Shown here: positions 34,592 to 47,001 of the stretch, in pieces
How the letters are laid out: every line of letters starts with the position of its first letter
How positions within the stretch are numbered: the first letter of the stretch is position 1
Assembly: GCF_032854445.1 (NCBI RefSeq)
Contig: NC_088307.1
Location: 13,530,017-13,594,016, forward strand
DNA: 64,000 nt
Source: Liolophura sinensis
Lineage: Eukaryota; Mollusca; Polyplacophora; Chitonida; Chitonidae
Reading direction: 5' to 3'
Translations under genes and position numbers: made by a program
Notes under the pieces: model-generated
Told to the model about the DNA's origin: nothing
Seen by the model: the letters and a program-made list of their open reading frames with translations, nothing else
The model's database searches: none

Positions 34592-37208
34592 AATCTTGGC
34601 GCCACTATTCAAAACAAATATTAATAAAACGGTCAAAAGAAAGAATAGAAATTATAGTTATTCTATAAATCAAACACCCAAATTCATGCAAATGAAATTA
34701 AAAGTTAAATTGCAAGTGAGATCTGAATTATGGAATTAAAGAAAACCCACAAAACAAGGTATGAAAACAAACCCAAACTTCAAACCAAATATTAAACCAC
34801 ACATTTAAAACTTTTCAAAAAAGAAACCCAATTCAAATTAATCAAAAAAACCAATGAAAAGTTAAATGAATCTGATTGCTGTGCAAACCAGTTAAACCAA
34901 CAAGCTTATTTGTTAAAAGCAAATTAGATTAGTAATGACTGTTTTACTGGTTAGTCATTAATATCCACAAAAAATTCATTCTACAGAACAGGAAAACGAC
35001 AAATAAATATTTACAAACATTTAACCATCACCTTCATTTTAAATAAAACTTACCCCACACACAATAAAATGACATGTATATACCAAACCATTTCATCCAG
35101 TCACCAAAACATAATGAAAGCATAGGCTGAACTTAAGCACAAGAAATCTTAAGCAGCCACGCCCTTTTCATTCTTCCACAGTATCATGATTTCATGACGC
35201 AGAAGTCGAATAAAGGTTTTCTCTGACAACACGAAATAAAGCACCAACACCCAACAATTCTGAAACTTTCAAGTTGAGAAAGTTTTATGGCACTGAGTCC
35301 TACACCGTTCAAAAGCCACAAATCCCAGCACCACCACCACAAATCCCAGCACCAACACCACAAATCCCAGCACCATCACCACAAATCACCATCACCATGA
35401 CCCTAGACCAAATTTATAGAAAACCATTCATTCATTTCATTTCATTCAAGATTCCCATCATTAATAAACTGTGATAACTTGTAGGAAAGTCACATCGATG
35501 AATGGCAATAATTTTGTTATCACTGCCATCATTTAACTCACAAACAAATAATTTCTCTGGTAAGAATAATATTTACCTGTATCTACTTAATTCAGTGTTC
35601 ATCGATAAGACAGGCAATATTTGCACAGGCGCATCAGTTTTAACTGTCAGATGATTTTAAAAACTCAAATGAGCATCACATCTGCATGGCTGGTAAATAT
35701 GAGGCGAACTGTCAGGCTAAAGCCAAAAACTGGCTAAGCTAAACCTGATAGATTATACATGTCAGGTCAGCTAAACTGGGCCAAATGTATGTCTGCATTG
35801 GTGGAGCAGTACCATCAGAGTCCAGTCTGTGTTGATAGAAACATAATACTGACATGTGCCATGGGTCAATGCAAGACACTGTCACAGGCTGGGATTAGGC
35901 TGGCTGGGGTATTTGGACAACACAGACAACTTGGGTTGGCTGCCCCAAGGGGGTACCAGCTGGGTGCCTCATCCAAACTATGCCCACCCCTAAGGACTAT
36001 TATACTAATACTTGTCTAAGTGTACTATACTTTTCTGCAGTTTTGAAACATTTGTGGTATCTTTCAAGTGTTATTTTTTTTTATTACATGTCTATGTGAG
36101 CTAAACAGCTAATAAAATTCTATAAAACCTAATTAAGATAGAAATATTACTGCTAACTACTAACATATGGTCATGTGCAAATATTAAGCAGAACTGATTA
36201 TAGACACTGATTGCATTCACCCCCTGAGGGTGGAGCAGTGGGTGGGGCATGGGTGAATATGGGACAGTTTTACCTTACTCCCTTGTAACCTTCACTAGCT
36301 TATTTACGGTTATCCAAACACTTGTCATTCACAAATCAGTGTGTAACTTGTTAACACACGCTGCCCCACCAACCACACCAGATTATGTGTTAAAAATACA
36401 TGTCAGCCTGAGTTAGAAACCATGGCACTATGTTATGATATATGGGCAGCTAAAGCACTATTCTCCACCATCACCCTAAGGCCTGTTTAAATGTACCAGT
36501 AGTTTTAATTACACACTTCTGACAATTGTCATACACAGTTAATGTAGTCTAAACTTACTAATAGTGCTAGTCAAAAAAGTTTACAACTTGGCCACAAAAA
36601 TTTAAAATATAAATATCATTGCATCAGCATTAACGCCCTTTTAGCAGTTTCATTCAAAATTACCGGTTTTCCCATACTCTGCTAACGGTGCTACCATTTC
36701 CCCCTGCAATGACAACTCAGGTTCATGCTGGGCTGACCACTGTTCTGTAGCAATACTGGAGCACCATGTTTTCAATATTCCCACAAATCGTGAAACCAAA
36801 AGCAGGAATGAGCAACAGACTATGCAGCTATATTAGGCAAAAATTGCTTCATGGTGGAAAGGTTTCCTATTTTATAGGCCTGTGGAATTTTGAGGCTCTC
36901 CTACTCATCAATATAGCCTTTCTCACACACATATAGCCTGGTGCTATATATAGGTTTCTGATTCAAAACCGAAACTTCAGCACCATAATGAAACCATTAT
37001 CTGTGAAAGTACATTGAAAACAGTTTCATAATCTCCCCTTGAGCCATAATAACCGTTTCCATTATTCTACAAGCTAAGCAAATTGTTTAATTCCAAAACC
37101 TGCTTAAGATTCAGACAGAATACTACATTTATCATACCAACTGAAATCATTTTCAACAATACACTACCTAACAACGGATTCAATTTTCAAATTACATCAG
37201 ACACCTAC
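34592..37208. other. Region between candidate first exons
   Basis: No confident exon. It contains a 21-bp proline-like repeat at 35317-35395 and a weak phase-2 ATG frame at 35577-35602 that I did not accept. If 37209-37276 is a true first exon, this is intron. Confidence 0.45.
35317..35395. repeat. 21-bp minisatellite (AAATCCCAGCACCACCACCAC), 3-4 copies
   Basis: Units differ at the CACCAC stretch. The plus-strand frame over it reads QIPAP repeats but has no gene context, so I treat it as a simple repeat. Confidence 0.8.
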
Positions 37209-37276
37209 CTGAAAAGTCCACATCTCCGACCTTTACGATTTTTCCTCTCCTTTTTAACAGGCTTAATGAATTTCAT
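37209..37276 (-). CDS. Candidate alternative first exon, basic N-terminus starting MKFIKPVKKERK
   Basis: The exon has 22 codons plus two bases from an ATG at 37276 to a CAG|GTAGGT donor at 37209/37208, ending in phase 2 as the PH exon needs; the junction codon is AGG. An in-frame TAA lies about 14 codons upstream with no other ATG, which fits a true first coding exon with its own 5' UTR. The peptide is strongly basic (about ten Lys/Arg in 22), a plausible membrane-binding extension before the PH domain. Vertebrate SYNGAP1, DAB2IP and RASAL2 are known to use several N-termini. There is no direct homology. Confidence 0.5.
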
Positions 37277-40200
37277 TTTGATAGCTAACCAGTGGTTCCC
37301 TACGGGGGACCTACACACTAGTTAACTTTGTCAATCACATACAGGTACATACAGGGCCCACGGCTAACTCTCAAACTCGTGTCTTCACGACTTGAATTTT
37401 GAATCCTGGTATACAAACACACCCCAAATAGCGGTAACAGTATTTCTGTCCGGCTCGACTCTGACTAACACATTGCCTGCCCTGTGACATACCAGCATCA
37501 AAGGATTACCACATGTTGGCATTACAGCCTGAGCGCTGACGTTTTTCCCTTTGCCACCTTCCCATTTTCCGCTGCCCCTCATGGTCACACCCCCTCACTT
37601 CCTAATACGGGGTAATCATTATCTAACGATCGCTCTGAATAACATCCGTTTAGTCTGCTGGTAACCTGACTAAGGGACATGAGGACAAACGGTAGTGGTT
37701 GTAGATTTGGAGGATGGGGGGGGGGGGGGGGGGGCATGAAACTGATTGATTGCTGACACCCCACAGAGTGCAAATCCTGTTAACTCTGAAGCCTCTAGCT
37801 GACTTCTTACCACTGTACATGTATGATCTAACTCTTACCAGCAGCACACAAAATGACCTAGTTCTGTGACCCAGATAAGCCTCACTCAAAGGCAGTGGTG
37901 GGGTTGAGATGCCCTGCCCTTTCACTAGACAGCCACACTGCTGACTGTCATAAAATACTCCTCTGTTGTCTTCAAACCGAAAGGGTGTATGTAGCACAAT
38001 TGTCCTTCTTACAGCATGTTAAGCTGCCCTAACTGAAATATTCTAACAAAAAATTTACATGCCCTTTACACATATATTTCATAACACTGTCAATATCACA
38101 AATGTAGATGAAAGACAGTTTTACACGCATAATTTCTTGCTCTTGTTACATTTATGTGCAAAAATTCTACATTCTGCAATGAAACACAAGGTAGAATCTA
38201 GACAACAATGACAAACAGTCACCTGACAATGTGACCGAACATGGCATAATATCTCCTTCGTTCGGTAACCAGAGACTGCATGACAGCCATATTAGGGCAG
38301 TCTAAGCAAATGTAAGTACATGAAGAGCATAATTACTCCAATATGGTGGTCAATGGAAAAACAGAAAATTAGATCCTGTAGACCCTCTGTTGGTGTAGAT
38401 GTACCAGCTATGTAACAGGACAGAGTCAGGTTCCTCTTCTCGAGGTTAAACAGCTCGGCATAATAAACCATAATGTACTGGCCTTGTTACAGATTGAGAT
38501 AAACACCCCTCATTACATCACATTATTACACAGTTATCTCACCGTTACATCTGTAATAGCCTGCCTATTACATCTCTCGAAATGCACATATTGTCATGAT
38601 TCTCAGTGCATGGAATTAATTTCCCAATGCGACGGAATTATTTACCACATAACACTCCAGGCCACTATCTTACCGGTCACACATACTCTGTTTCCCATGT
38701 ACTGAAAACCCCTGATCTTACACAGATGTACAAGTTTACGTACCAGTGTGAAATAAGACATTGTGCATGAGCCATTATGATTTTGGGGGATTACATCTCA
38801 CAACAACATCTCACCAAGAAAATGTCATTAAATTAGCTAAACAGATCAAATGTACACTATCCAGGCAGGGGAATGGCTCAATTCTATCAACTCCTTACAG
38901 TGTGGTTTGTGTCCTTGAAGTGCACATGCACCCAAAGGTAATGGCTACTTCGCAAACGTGCGGTATTGCAGAATGCCATGTAAAACACTTATGTTTAATG
39001 CTCAACCTCCAAAGGAAATGTTACCACAAAAAGATCAAATGCTGCACTAATTAGATCAAGGGTAGTTGATACTCGTCCAAAAACTCCAAAAAAAATTATT
39101 GTATGCATGTGGACGCACACACAGCATGAGAATGGCTGTGAAAAATAATAATATTATTAAATAAGTCAAATTATATCCCATGGTTTATTTGGAACAATGC
39201 CAAAAGATGTGTTATTAGTAGATAAATGTGCATACTTGATTCCCATCTCAGCAAGAAGAACATGGATTGGGAAAACACATGCATGAAATACCGCCAGTCA
39301 AAGGTGACCGTATTTGGCCTTCTAGGTTTCTTTTCAGTGTGATGTATTGATCATCAGTATATACAAAGGCATGTGAACGACAGCAGTCTTTACATGTGTG
39401 AATCAAATATAGCCTATATTTCCATACACCACCAGCTCACCTTTGCTTAATGGGAGTCATGAATACAATAACACACGTTCCACTTAAGGACTGGCAAGGT
39501 TGCCGCTATCCCAAATGCATAAAAGAAACAATGCTGCACAGGTAATGATTACATAACGGAATCCAAGTTCAGGGTCATTAATAACAGCATCAGTTCTGTT
39601 TTTCTTGTTGACGCTGACAGTTCGGCTATAAGGTCACAGTAGTTTCTTAATATGACAGACAATAAACACATCTTCATTATACACCTAAATCAGACCAATC
39701 CAGTTTGTACATCACACATATGGTTAAATTACGCCGTTGGATTTTTTTTTAAATTGCCAACATGCCAATAAAACAGTTATTTCTCTACAAGCCTGACATG
39801 ACATCCCTGCTTGTCAAGGTATGAATTAATGAGACATTTATCTGTGACATTACATAATGTCAATGCGAACAGGAACATCAAATTGTGAAACAAAAAAATA
39901 AAAAACAGTAAGCAACACCAGGAAAATGTTTTCCTGGAACTATGTATCTAAAGGTACCATTTGACGCAATGGAAACGGGTCACCAAAAGTAAAATATATT
40001 CACAAGCAAGACGGAATCTAACAGACAACATCTTTTTAAGTTTACCAGACACGAACCTTCTTGCAAGAAACCTTACTCTGCCCCGATGGTAGAATTTCCT
40101 CCCTAACAAGTATATTCTTCCTTTGGCCAAATCTGTCGCCTCAGCAGACCAGTAGGTGTATGATAACCCAACCAAAACCGTCAGACAAAATCCTCCATTA

Positions 40201-42250
40201 ATCTGCAAACCCTTAATTAGAAAAGGCAGCTCTCTATGTTGATACTTCTACTCCTTTATACACAAACATGCGATTTAGACCCGTCTATATTGCTATGCCC
40301 GCTTCAAACGTTGACTATTTTCTCACAACCATAGCAATGTGTCTGGCAATGTTGTCTGACAATACATCCAGTGTTACAATTACTCTGGATTAGATCTCCA
40401 AACAATCAGGTGCTCAGCTATTGTCACGCATGCCGCCTACTGGTTCAAACCCTGAAGGCATCTAAACGCATTCTTCACATGTTGATATGCCATTGTTGAA
40501 AACTTAAAACTGTTTGTTAATACAATAAAACAGTGTGTCTAGTTCGGGGCACTCAATCACTTTGATTGCTTCTATTAAAATCAAAAACCTCTTCATGTTA
40601 TTTTTTTTCTCTTTTTTTTTCAAATACTGTTTATACTACTTTCAAGTACTTTGTCTAAGTATCACGTAATAAAAGTCTATCTATATATATCACTTGGCAT
40701 TCTTAAGTTTATATTCAATTTTTCATGAATACTTTCTTGTAAACAATAACAGCTCTGAAAAAATTCCATATTCATTTGCAACATGGTTTGACACATTCTT
40801 AATTCTTTAAAGCAAAGGAGCATTTATAACAATTAACTTCCAAAAAAAAAAACTAGGAGCAAAACTATACATGACCATTTTAATGCAATATATATATGTA
40901 CAAAGATCAGCCAAAGCTATAAGTTATTCTGTAAGACAGCAAGAGACCACGCGATCTTTTTAGTAACCAATGGTGTGGATCAAGAAAACGGTCCTTCCAA
41001 TGTTATTGCATAGGAAAATGCTTATTTTGGAATCGCTGTCAGTTATCTTGTATCCATTGGACTTGTATAATTTTCAGTTTTCCAGACAGTTTGAGTATTT
41101 CTGCAAAGATTTCATGATTGTATTTTGTACAACTAGGCCTTACTGATCGCTAGTGAGATGGCAAAAAGTGACCTTTTCCCCAATGTTTTTAATATTGGGT
41201 GGCCATTTTCGACACGAAAGGGTGGCCACGTGGCCTCCAACTTCTGATCGGTCGTGCAAAATCAGGAACTACTTGCTAGAAAGATCAACAATTTCTTTTT
41301 TTTTCACTGTTGCCAGTGTGCTGAGACCTAAAATACCAGCTCTCATGCTTGTCGCATAAACACTATCCTGAGAAACCTCCAACATTCCAGACGACCATGG
41401 GAATTAACCTGTCAACTCCGCGCATCACATCTGCATCCAGCAGGACGGATAATGATCTCAACATGACAGGCATTGTGAGAATCTGTTTAACAACCGCCAC
41501 GGAGACCTACATCATTGTTTACTGATGCCAGGAAAATTTGTTTATTAAGCCACCAGCAATTATTCCCTGCTTTGTGGGATTCTTCATTAAACCTGCTCTC
41601 AGGTCCAGTTTTTTTCTCCCATTCCGAACAGTTTCAGGAACAATCGAGGCCTTGAACACACACACACACACATATCATCACTGTCATGGACTGGGTTGTA
41701 GCTTTAATTTGTTTACAACAATGTACATTAGAAAGTAAATTACACCATTTAATGGGGTCCCAATTCAGAGCTTTTACTCCTTTTTTTTTTTTGAGGGGGG
41801 ATGATTAAATATTGTATAAAATGAATCTTATCAAACCTGAATATACATGGTACTCTTTAGTTGGACAGACAAATACAACTGTTTTTTTTTTTTCCATTTT
41901 TAATAAGACTAAAATGAATGAGATAAATACAAGCTTAAACAAATTTTGTTTCTCACTTAAATTAAATAACATTTGGATGAACATAAAAATATCAATTCCT
42001 GGATGGGCAATCTTCAGAGATATGCATACTGATAGTATATTATAATAAAATAATATATTATTGTGTGAATATGTAATAATGTATGTCAAAGAGCAATAAG
42101 GTGAATAAAATATCTTATATATATACACTATTCTTCAAGTTGGAGTAGCCCATACTGAAAAAGAATTTGCCCCTACAGAAATAAAACCTCCTACCAAAAA
42201 CCTTGTACCTGCCCATTCTAAAAAGAACCTGCAATCGATAATTAACATAC
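37277..42250. other. Region between candidate first exons
   Basis: No confident exon. It holds a G run at about 37716-37734, a short (CA)n at about 41655-41671 and AT-rich unique sequence. A phase-2 ATG frame at 39441-39460 was considered and rejected. Confidence 0.45.
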
Positions 42251-42294
42251 CTATATAACTCATCGTTAAGCCTGGTTTTCTCTTTTTTCCCCAT
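42251..42294 (-). CDS. Candidate alternative first exon, N-terminus MGKKEKTRLNDELY
   Basis: Reading leftward, an ATG at 42294 in a strong context (GCCGCG before, G after) opens 14 codons and ends AG just before a GTATGT donor. The exon stops in phase 2, exactly what the PH exon at 22367 requires; the junction codon becomes AGG (Arg). An in-frame TGA lies upstream with no other ATG between, so this start is the natural one. The peptide begins Met-Gly-Lys-Lys, which could suit N-myristoylation plus a basic patch. A GCGGCCGC motif overlaps the 5' side, rare in this AT-rich window. The evidence is phase, donor and start context only; there is no homology. It could be chance. Confidence 0.45.
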
Positions 42295-45049
42295 CGCGGC
42301 CGCATTAATCACAGCTAACTGAACAGGTAATCTCCAGTACAATCAGGAGTAGTGACATCAGACTTTACAACCAACCTACCACCAATCTCACTGAGAGTCA
42401 CAGGTGAAAATCTTAATTACAGCCAGGTAGCTATCATATATATATCACCTTTCACTTTAACTCAGGTAAGTCAAACTCAAACTGGCACCTCCTCAAACCT
42501 TACCCTTACCATTTGTCCTACCTGCCTACTTAATTAACCCCCTGAGATGTATCAGCAAACTTCAGACCAGGGGACAAGCCAAACCAATATCTGTATTAAC
42601 TCCTGGGGGGTTCTCGATACCTTACCTGTATTCCCACCCCTGGTACTGGCAAACCCTCCACACCCCAGGGGTTGGATAAGAGGATCCTAACTGACACTGA
42701 ACCTTCAAATGTTACAGAACTATTCCCACCCCTGTGTCACTAAGATAATGTCCCCTTTTAGCCTGTGTACATTGGCTTTGGAACCCTGCTCCTTATTGTT
42801 TTACTGTCAATGACTGTACCACTGACACTCTTTACTAAAAACACCTTTGATTACTTATGACATTCCTACCAACTTTGTCATACCTCTTTGTAATTAATCA
42901 AAATGACTCTTTGTTATCTTGTCAACAATCAAGGTTAGTTGCAACAATTTTTCACACATTTTTGCTAATTTCTTCCACATCGTGCAGCATACGCCCAGCT
43001 CAAGTGTCACAAACTGCAAGATCAACATACCACAAGACTGTCCATTTCCATGTGAACCGGAATCTTACAACCTTAATTTTGTGAACTTGCAAGTGTGTTT
43101 TATATTCAAAATTCAAGGTGTACATTTAGAGTAAATACTCCTGTTTACTCCTGTATACTCTGGTTGAGTACAAAAATCTACTCTACCTTTGACCAGCTAC
43201 ATGACAGCAGCCATGCAGCCAACAAGAAAACTTCACAACCTGGATCAAAATCACCACAAGTAAATGTTTACTCATGCCATAAGTTAATAAATTTTTGTCC
43301 CTAAGAAACCAGCACCTAACCCTTAATCAGCCCAGCTGGGTGCCTCCACTGTCTTATAATGCAGCACCGCTGAAGATTTTTATTTTCACCTGAATAGTAC
43401 TAACGAGTTTTTCCCATCCTTACCTGATAAACAGGTAGGCTGATGGCCAAAGGTGTAAATTGGTAATCCCCTAGAGACCGTCAACACAAACATAAGGGCT
43501 TAAGGTTAATTCTGCTGGACACTGGGCTAGGTATCCGCGAGCAACGATGTAGCTTATCAGCGCCATCTACAAACAATGCCTGTCCATTAACAGTTCATCC
43601 AGCTTCACTGGTGTCTTAACTGAAATATCGTCCTTCGAAACGCTTCAGCAGGAAACATGACTGACCTAGTTCATCTACGATTTCTCAACCTTTGTTCCTG
43701 TTACCAAGCTGTTGACACATTTATTTTTGCAACGTATATCCTTTGCGCACATAAAATATACGCATATTTCGAGAATACACGGAAATTGGTTGGCCATGTA
43801 AGTGCCATACTGATGCTTGAAACTGCATGCATTGGTTGAGGCACAATTTCGCCTTAATTACCCTGTTGATGTGAACTGGATCTTTGTGCTTCACACTGTC
43901 CGTTGAAATTACAGGTGAATTAGACTAAAGTGGGAGGTGTTTGGATCACTTGTTTATGGATAGTGGCATAGGTTATCCTAACTCATTAACGGCTTTCACA
44001 CTTGGGCTGCTTGTCGTTAACACACCTGTGACCTAAATTAACAGCATTGTCATGTGCCATACAGGTGAAATGGACTAGAAATCCTAGCACTTAATACCAC
44101 ACGAACCTGCAATGCAGCTCTTATATTAAACCACTAAATATGTATTGTGTGATAAAACCTTGATGACCACTTCCACACAATTTGACAGACCACATATCAG
44201 TCTTGTTTCTAGCGTACATTTTTTCTCATAATTCTAACACAAAATCAGATTTCATGTACTTGTAAATAAAACTCATTTGGAAATTTTGATACATATACAG
44301 ACTATTGTTTTCTGTAAAAAGAAAAAAAAAGCTAACATTTCCAAAAAAAAAAGGCAACAATCTGATGTGAACAAAGAACACATACTTAAAGCAGGACTTC
44401 TTCTTATACAGAGAGACACAAATCCTTTGAAATTTTACAAAAGATGAAACAGAGTCACGGGAATAAAAAAAATAAAAGTAAAACATACTAGAATTAGAAT
44501 CTAGGCACATACGCTGAATCACATATGTTTATATATATATATATATATATATACACACGTAAATGTCATAAAATATCTATCCATCAACCCCCAGGGAAAA
44601 CCTGTCTGCTTCACCTGGAATGTATACCTGTGTATACCTGGCAATCAATATTTTACTACACACAGTGGTTCTGCTGGTGATACTTCACCATATGGGACTG
44701 AAAACCAGAAGCAATTCTGCACAAAGTGAACAGCTAAATTCTCTCTGACATGATGTATATCCCCCCTCAGCTCAATGCATGTGGTTGCAATGCGGTTGTG
44801 CCACTGTTACAGTTCTAAAGACCTCACACCTTCAGAACAATAATCTACCTGGGCCAGGGTTTAATATAATGAGCTAGGACTGAGATTTATCGATGACCTC
44901 AGGGTACAAATGAAACTCAAGGCAGTTAAAAGCTGACAGACATAATGTATGGCATACATGTTTTGTTCAGTGAACTTGAAAGAAAGAAAGGAGTCCACAA
45001 ACAAAATTTAGCCAGTATAGAGTTATTGCATAAATTTAACAGGTAAAAA

Positions 45050-45240
45050 CCATCTTTGGTCATCTGGCATATCCAGCCTATTAGCTATTGCCTAGAGCAA
45101 TACATACATCTTACTGAAGATTTAAACAATGGAACAGAAATCTTAACAGGCAGTGTGTCAAACACACGTTATTACCTGATGAACCTGACCTCATCCGTAG
45201 TATACCACATCTTTGCACAGGTAGGCAATTCCATACGCTT
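45050..45240 (+). pseudogene. Fibronectin type III-like exon or fragment
   Basis: A plus-strand frame reads SLVIWHIQ-PISYCLEQY, then TEILTGSVSNTRYYLMNL and TSSVVYHIFAQVGNSI. The spacing of W, the C-strand Y, the L and the final Y (L-x5-Y in LTSSVVY) follows the FN3 pattern, including the strand-F/G YHIFAQV. Possible splice sites would bound a 144-base exon: ATATCCAG before PISY and CACAG|GTAGGC after FAQ. The frame has a TAA just before the W strand and no partner exon is visible, so it could be a lone exon of a plus-strand gene, a decayed fragment, or chance. Confidence 0.3.
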
Positions 45241-46950
45241 TCTCATTAGTTCAACAACAACAGCTACGGCAGACAGACTCGCCGGTACAACCGCTACTAC
45301 ACATCTAACCCCTGACGCCTGTCTCTCACAAGGCTAGTTGAACGCAGCACAGTGCGGTGTGACTGTAGTCTACCCGACAAGATCAAATTATCTGGTTGGG
45401 TGATTTGGGCATTTCACACTTGCAGCTTGCCTCGACATGGCATTATCAAGAACAACCATCAAATATATGATTTTAATGTGTGCTTGAGTGACAAAATACA
45501 TTGACCTGAGTAATGTTGTGGAAATACCAGACTGCATTTAATGATCATTTTATTCTGTTTTATAAATAAACAAGAATTAATGTAGCCATGTGGGTATGCT
45601 TTTCCATGCCTGTTTTGGACCATGAGCTAAAAATATTTTAAAAAATATTCAAAATATTGAATTACATGAAGACTTTAAATAACATTGTATTTCACCATTA
45701 TTTGCATATTAATTTGAAAAGGAGTGAAGAAAAATTTTAGCAACTGTTCACCCATGTAGAAATAACAAGTGATATGGCAAACAAATAAGGGTGTTTTTTT
45801 ATACATGCATAATCCTGTGTGAATAGCTACATAGCTTATAATCAATATTCACATGTTATTAAAGGTAAAGCACAAAAATAAAAAGGAGGACAGTTTTTAC
45901 ACTGAAAATGTTTTCATATACATAGATGAAAAAAAAATTTGAATAGTTTCATCAATAGTGGGAGTCTATTCATTGATATCATCATGATAAAAAAAAAACA
46001 AAAACAGGTGGGGACACAAGAGTAACTCACATAATCTAATCTGTACAAAGAGAACTTGTGACTCGCTTGTGAATATTCATAAGGCTTTCATTTTTTATCA
46101 ATACTGGTCAACCGTTCTGTCTAAAATTTAGACGGAAGTTCAATTTACAGGAGATAAATGGACCTTTGTCCTGATCATCAGATCAAATTTGTTATCTCTA
46201 ATTGAGAACTTGTCATAAAGGACTTACTGTACAAAGCACACAGTGGATGCCTGAGGAATATTTCCCGTCAACAACTGACAATGTTCCAATGAGGAAAAGA
46301 AAAACATTTCCACTTGTCTTAAACATAGTTATAAATTATGAAAAGTCTGAAATTTGAAAAAAAAAAGATGTACCAGGACAACTTAAATTTCACATTTCTG
46401 CATGTTATTTAATGTGGAAAAGAACTGTCCTACCAAGCTATCTCCCTCTCCAAAATGTGACTTTTACCTCCACTAAATGGGCTCTACCCACCGCTCATTT
46501 CAAGGAGACATGTATTCTTAACAAGCAGATTAGTGATAATCTCCATAAGCCACATGGACAGAAGATATTAAATCCACTGAATAAACTACAGAGTTTCAGG
46601 CACAGGCGTGAAGTCAGCCAGTAAAGAGGCCTGATGTCAGGTTTGATAGATCCAACCATCACACTGAAGACCCAAAGTCACACGCTAACGCTACTTAATC
46701 CTCACTGAACTCGCTATTTTAGGAAACACTGGTCTGTTTTTAAACAAAAGAAAAAGCTGTGCTATACCCCTTACATATTCTGTAGTAGACTCATTAGCTC
46801 TACAAGGGAAGTCACTGAGCAGCCTGCAACAAAATCTAGCCCACAAAATGGCTGGTTTCTTAATGAGCATGCACCCAACCCTCTGCCCAACCCCAAGTAA
46901 ATATACGGTCCTAACAGATATAACCCTGTTCAGATCCCTCTAAGGGTTAA

Positions 46951-47001
<51 letters not shown>

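Noticed and set aside
35274-35474. Proline-rich QIPAP-repeat frame on the plus strand
   Set aside because: It derives from a 21-bp minisatellite and has no splice or start support.
35577-35602. Phase-2 ATG frame (MNTELSRY) with GTAAAT donor as another first exon
   Set aside because: Weak start context, weaker donor, very short and no homology.
37650-37997. 115-residue minus-strand frame
   Set aside because: It spans a long G run and has no recognisable domain; its length is plausible by chance.
38221-38250. Short ATG frame (MFGHIV) before a GTGACT donor
   Set aside because: The donor is far from consensus and the peptide is too short to judge.
39441-39460. Phase-2 ATG frame (MTPIKQ) with GTGAGC donor as another first exon
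   Set aside because: Only six codons; this is expected by chance at about one in four donors and has no further support.
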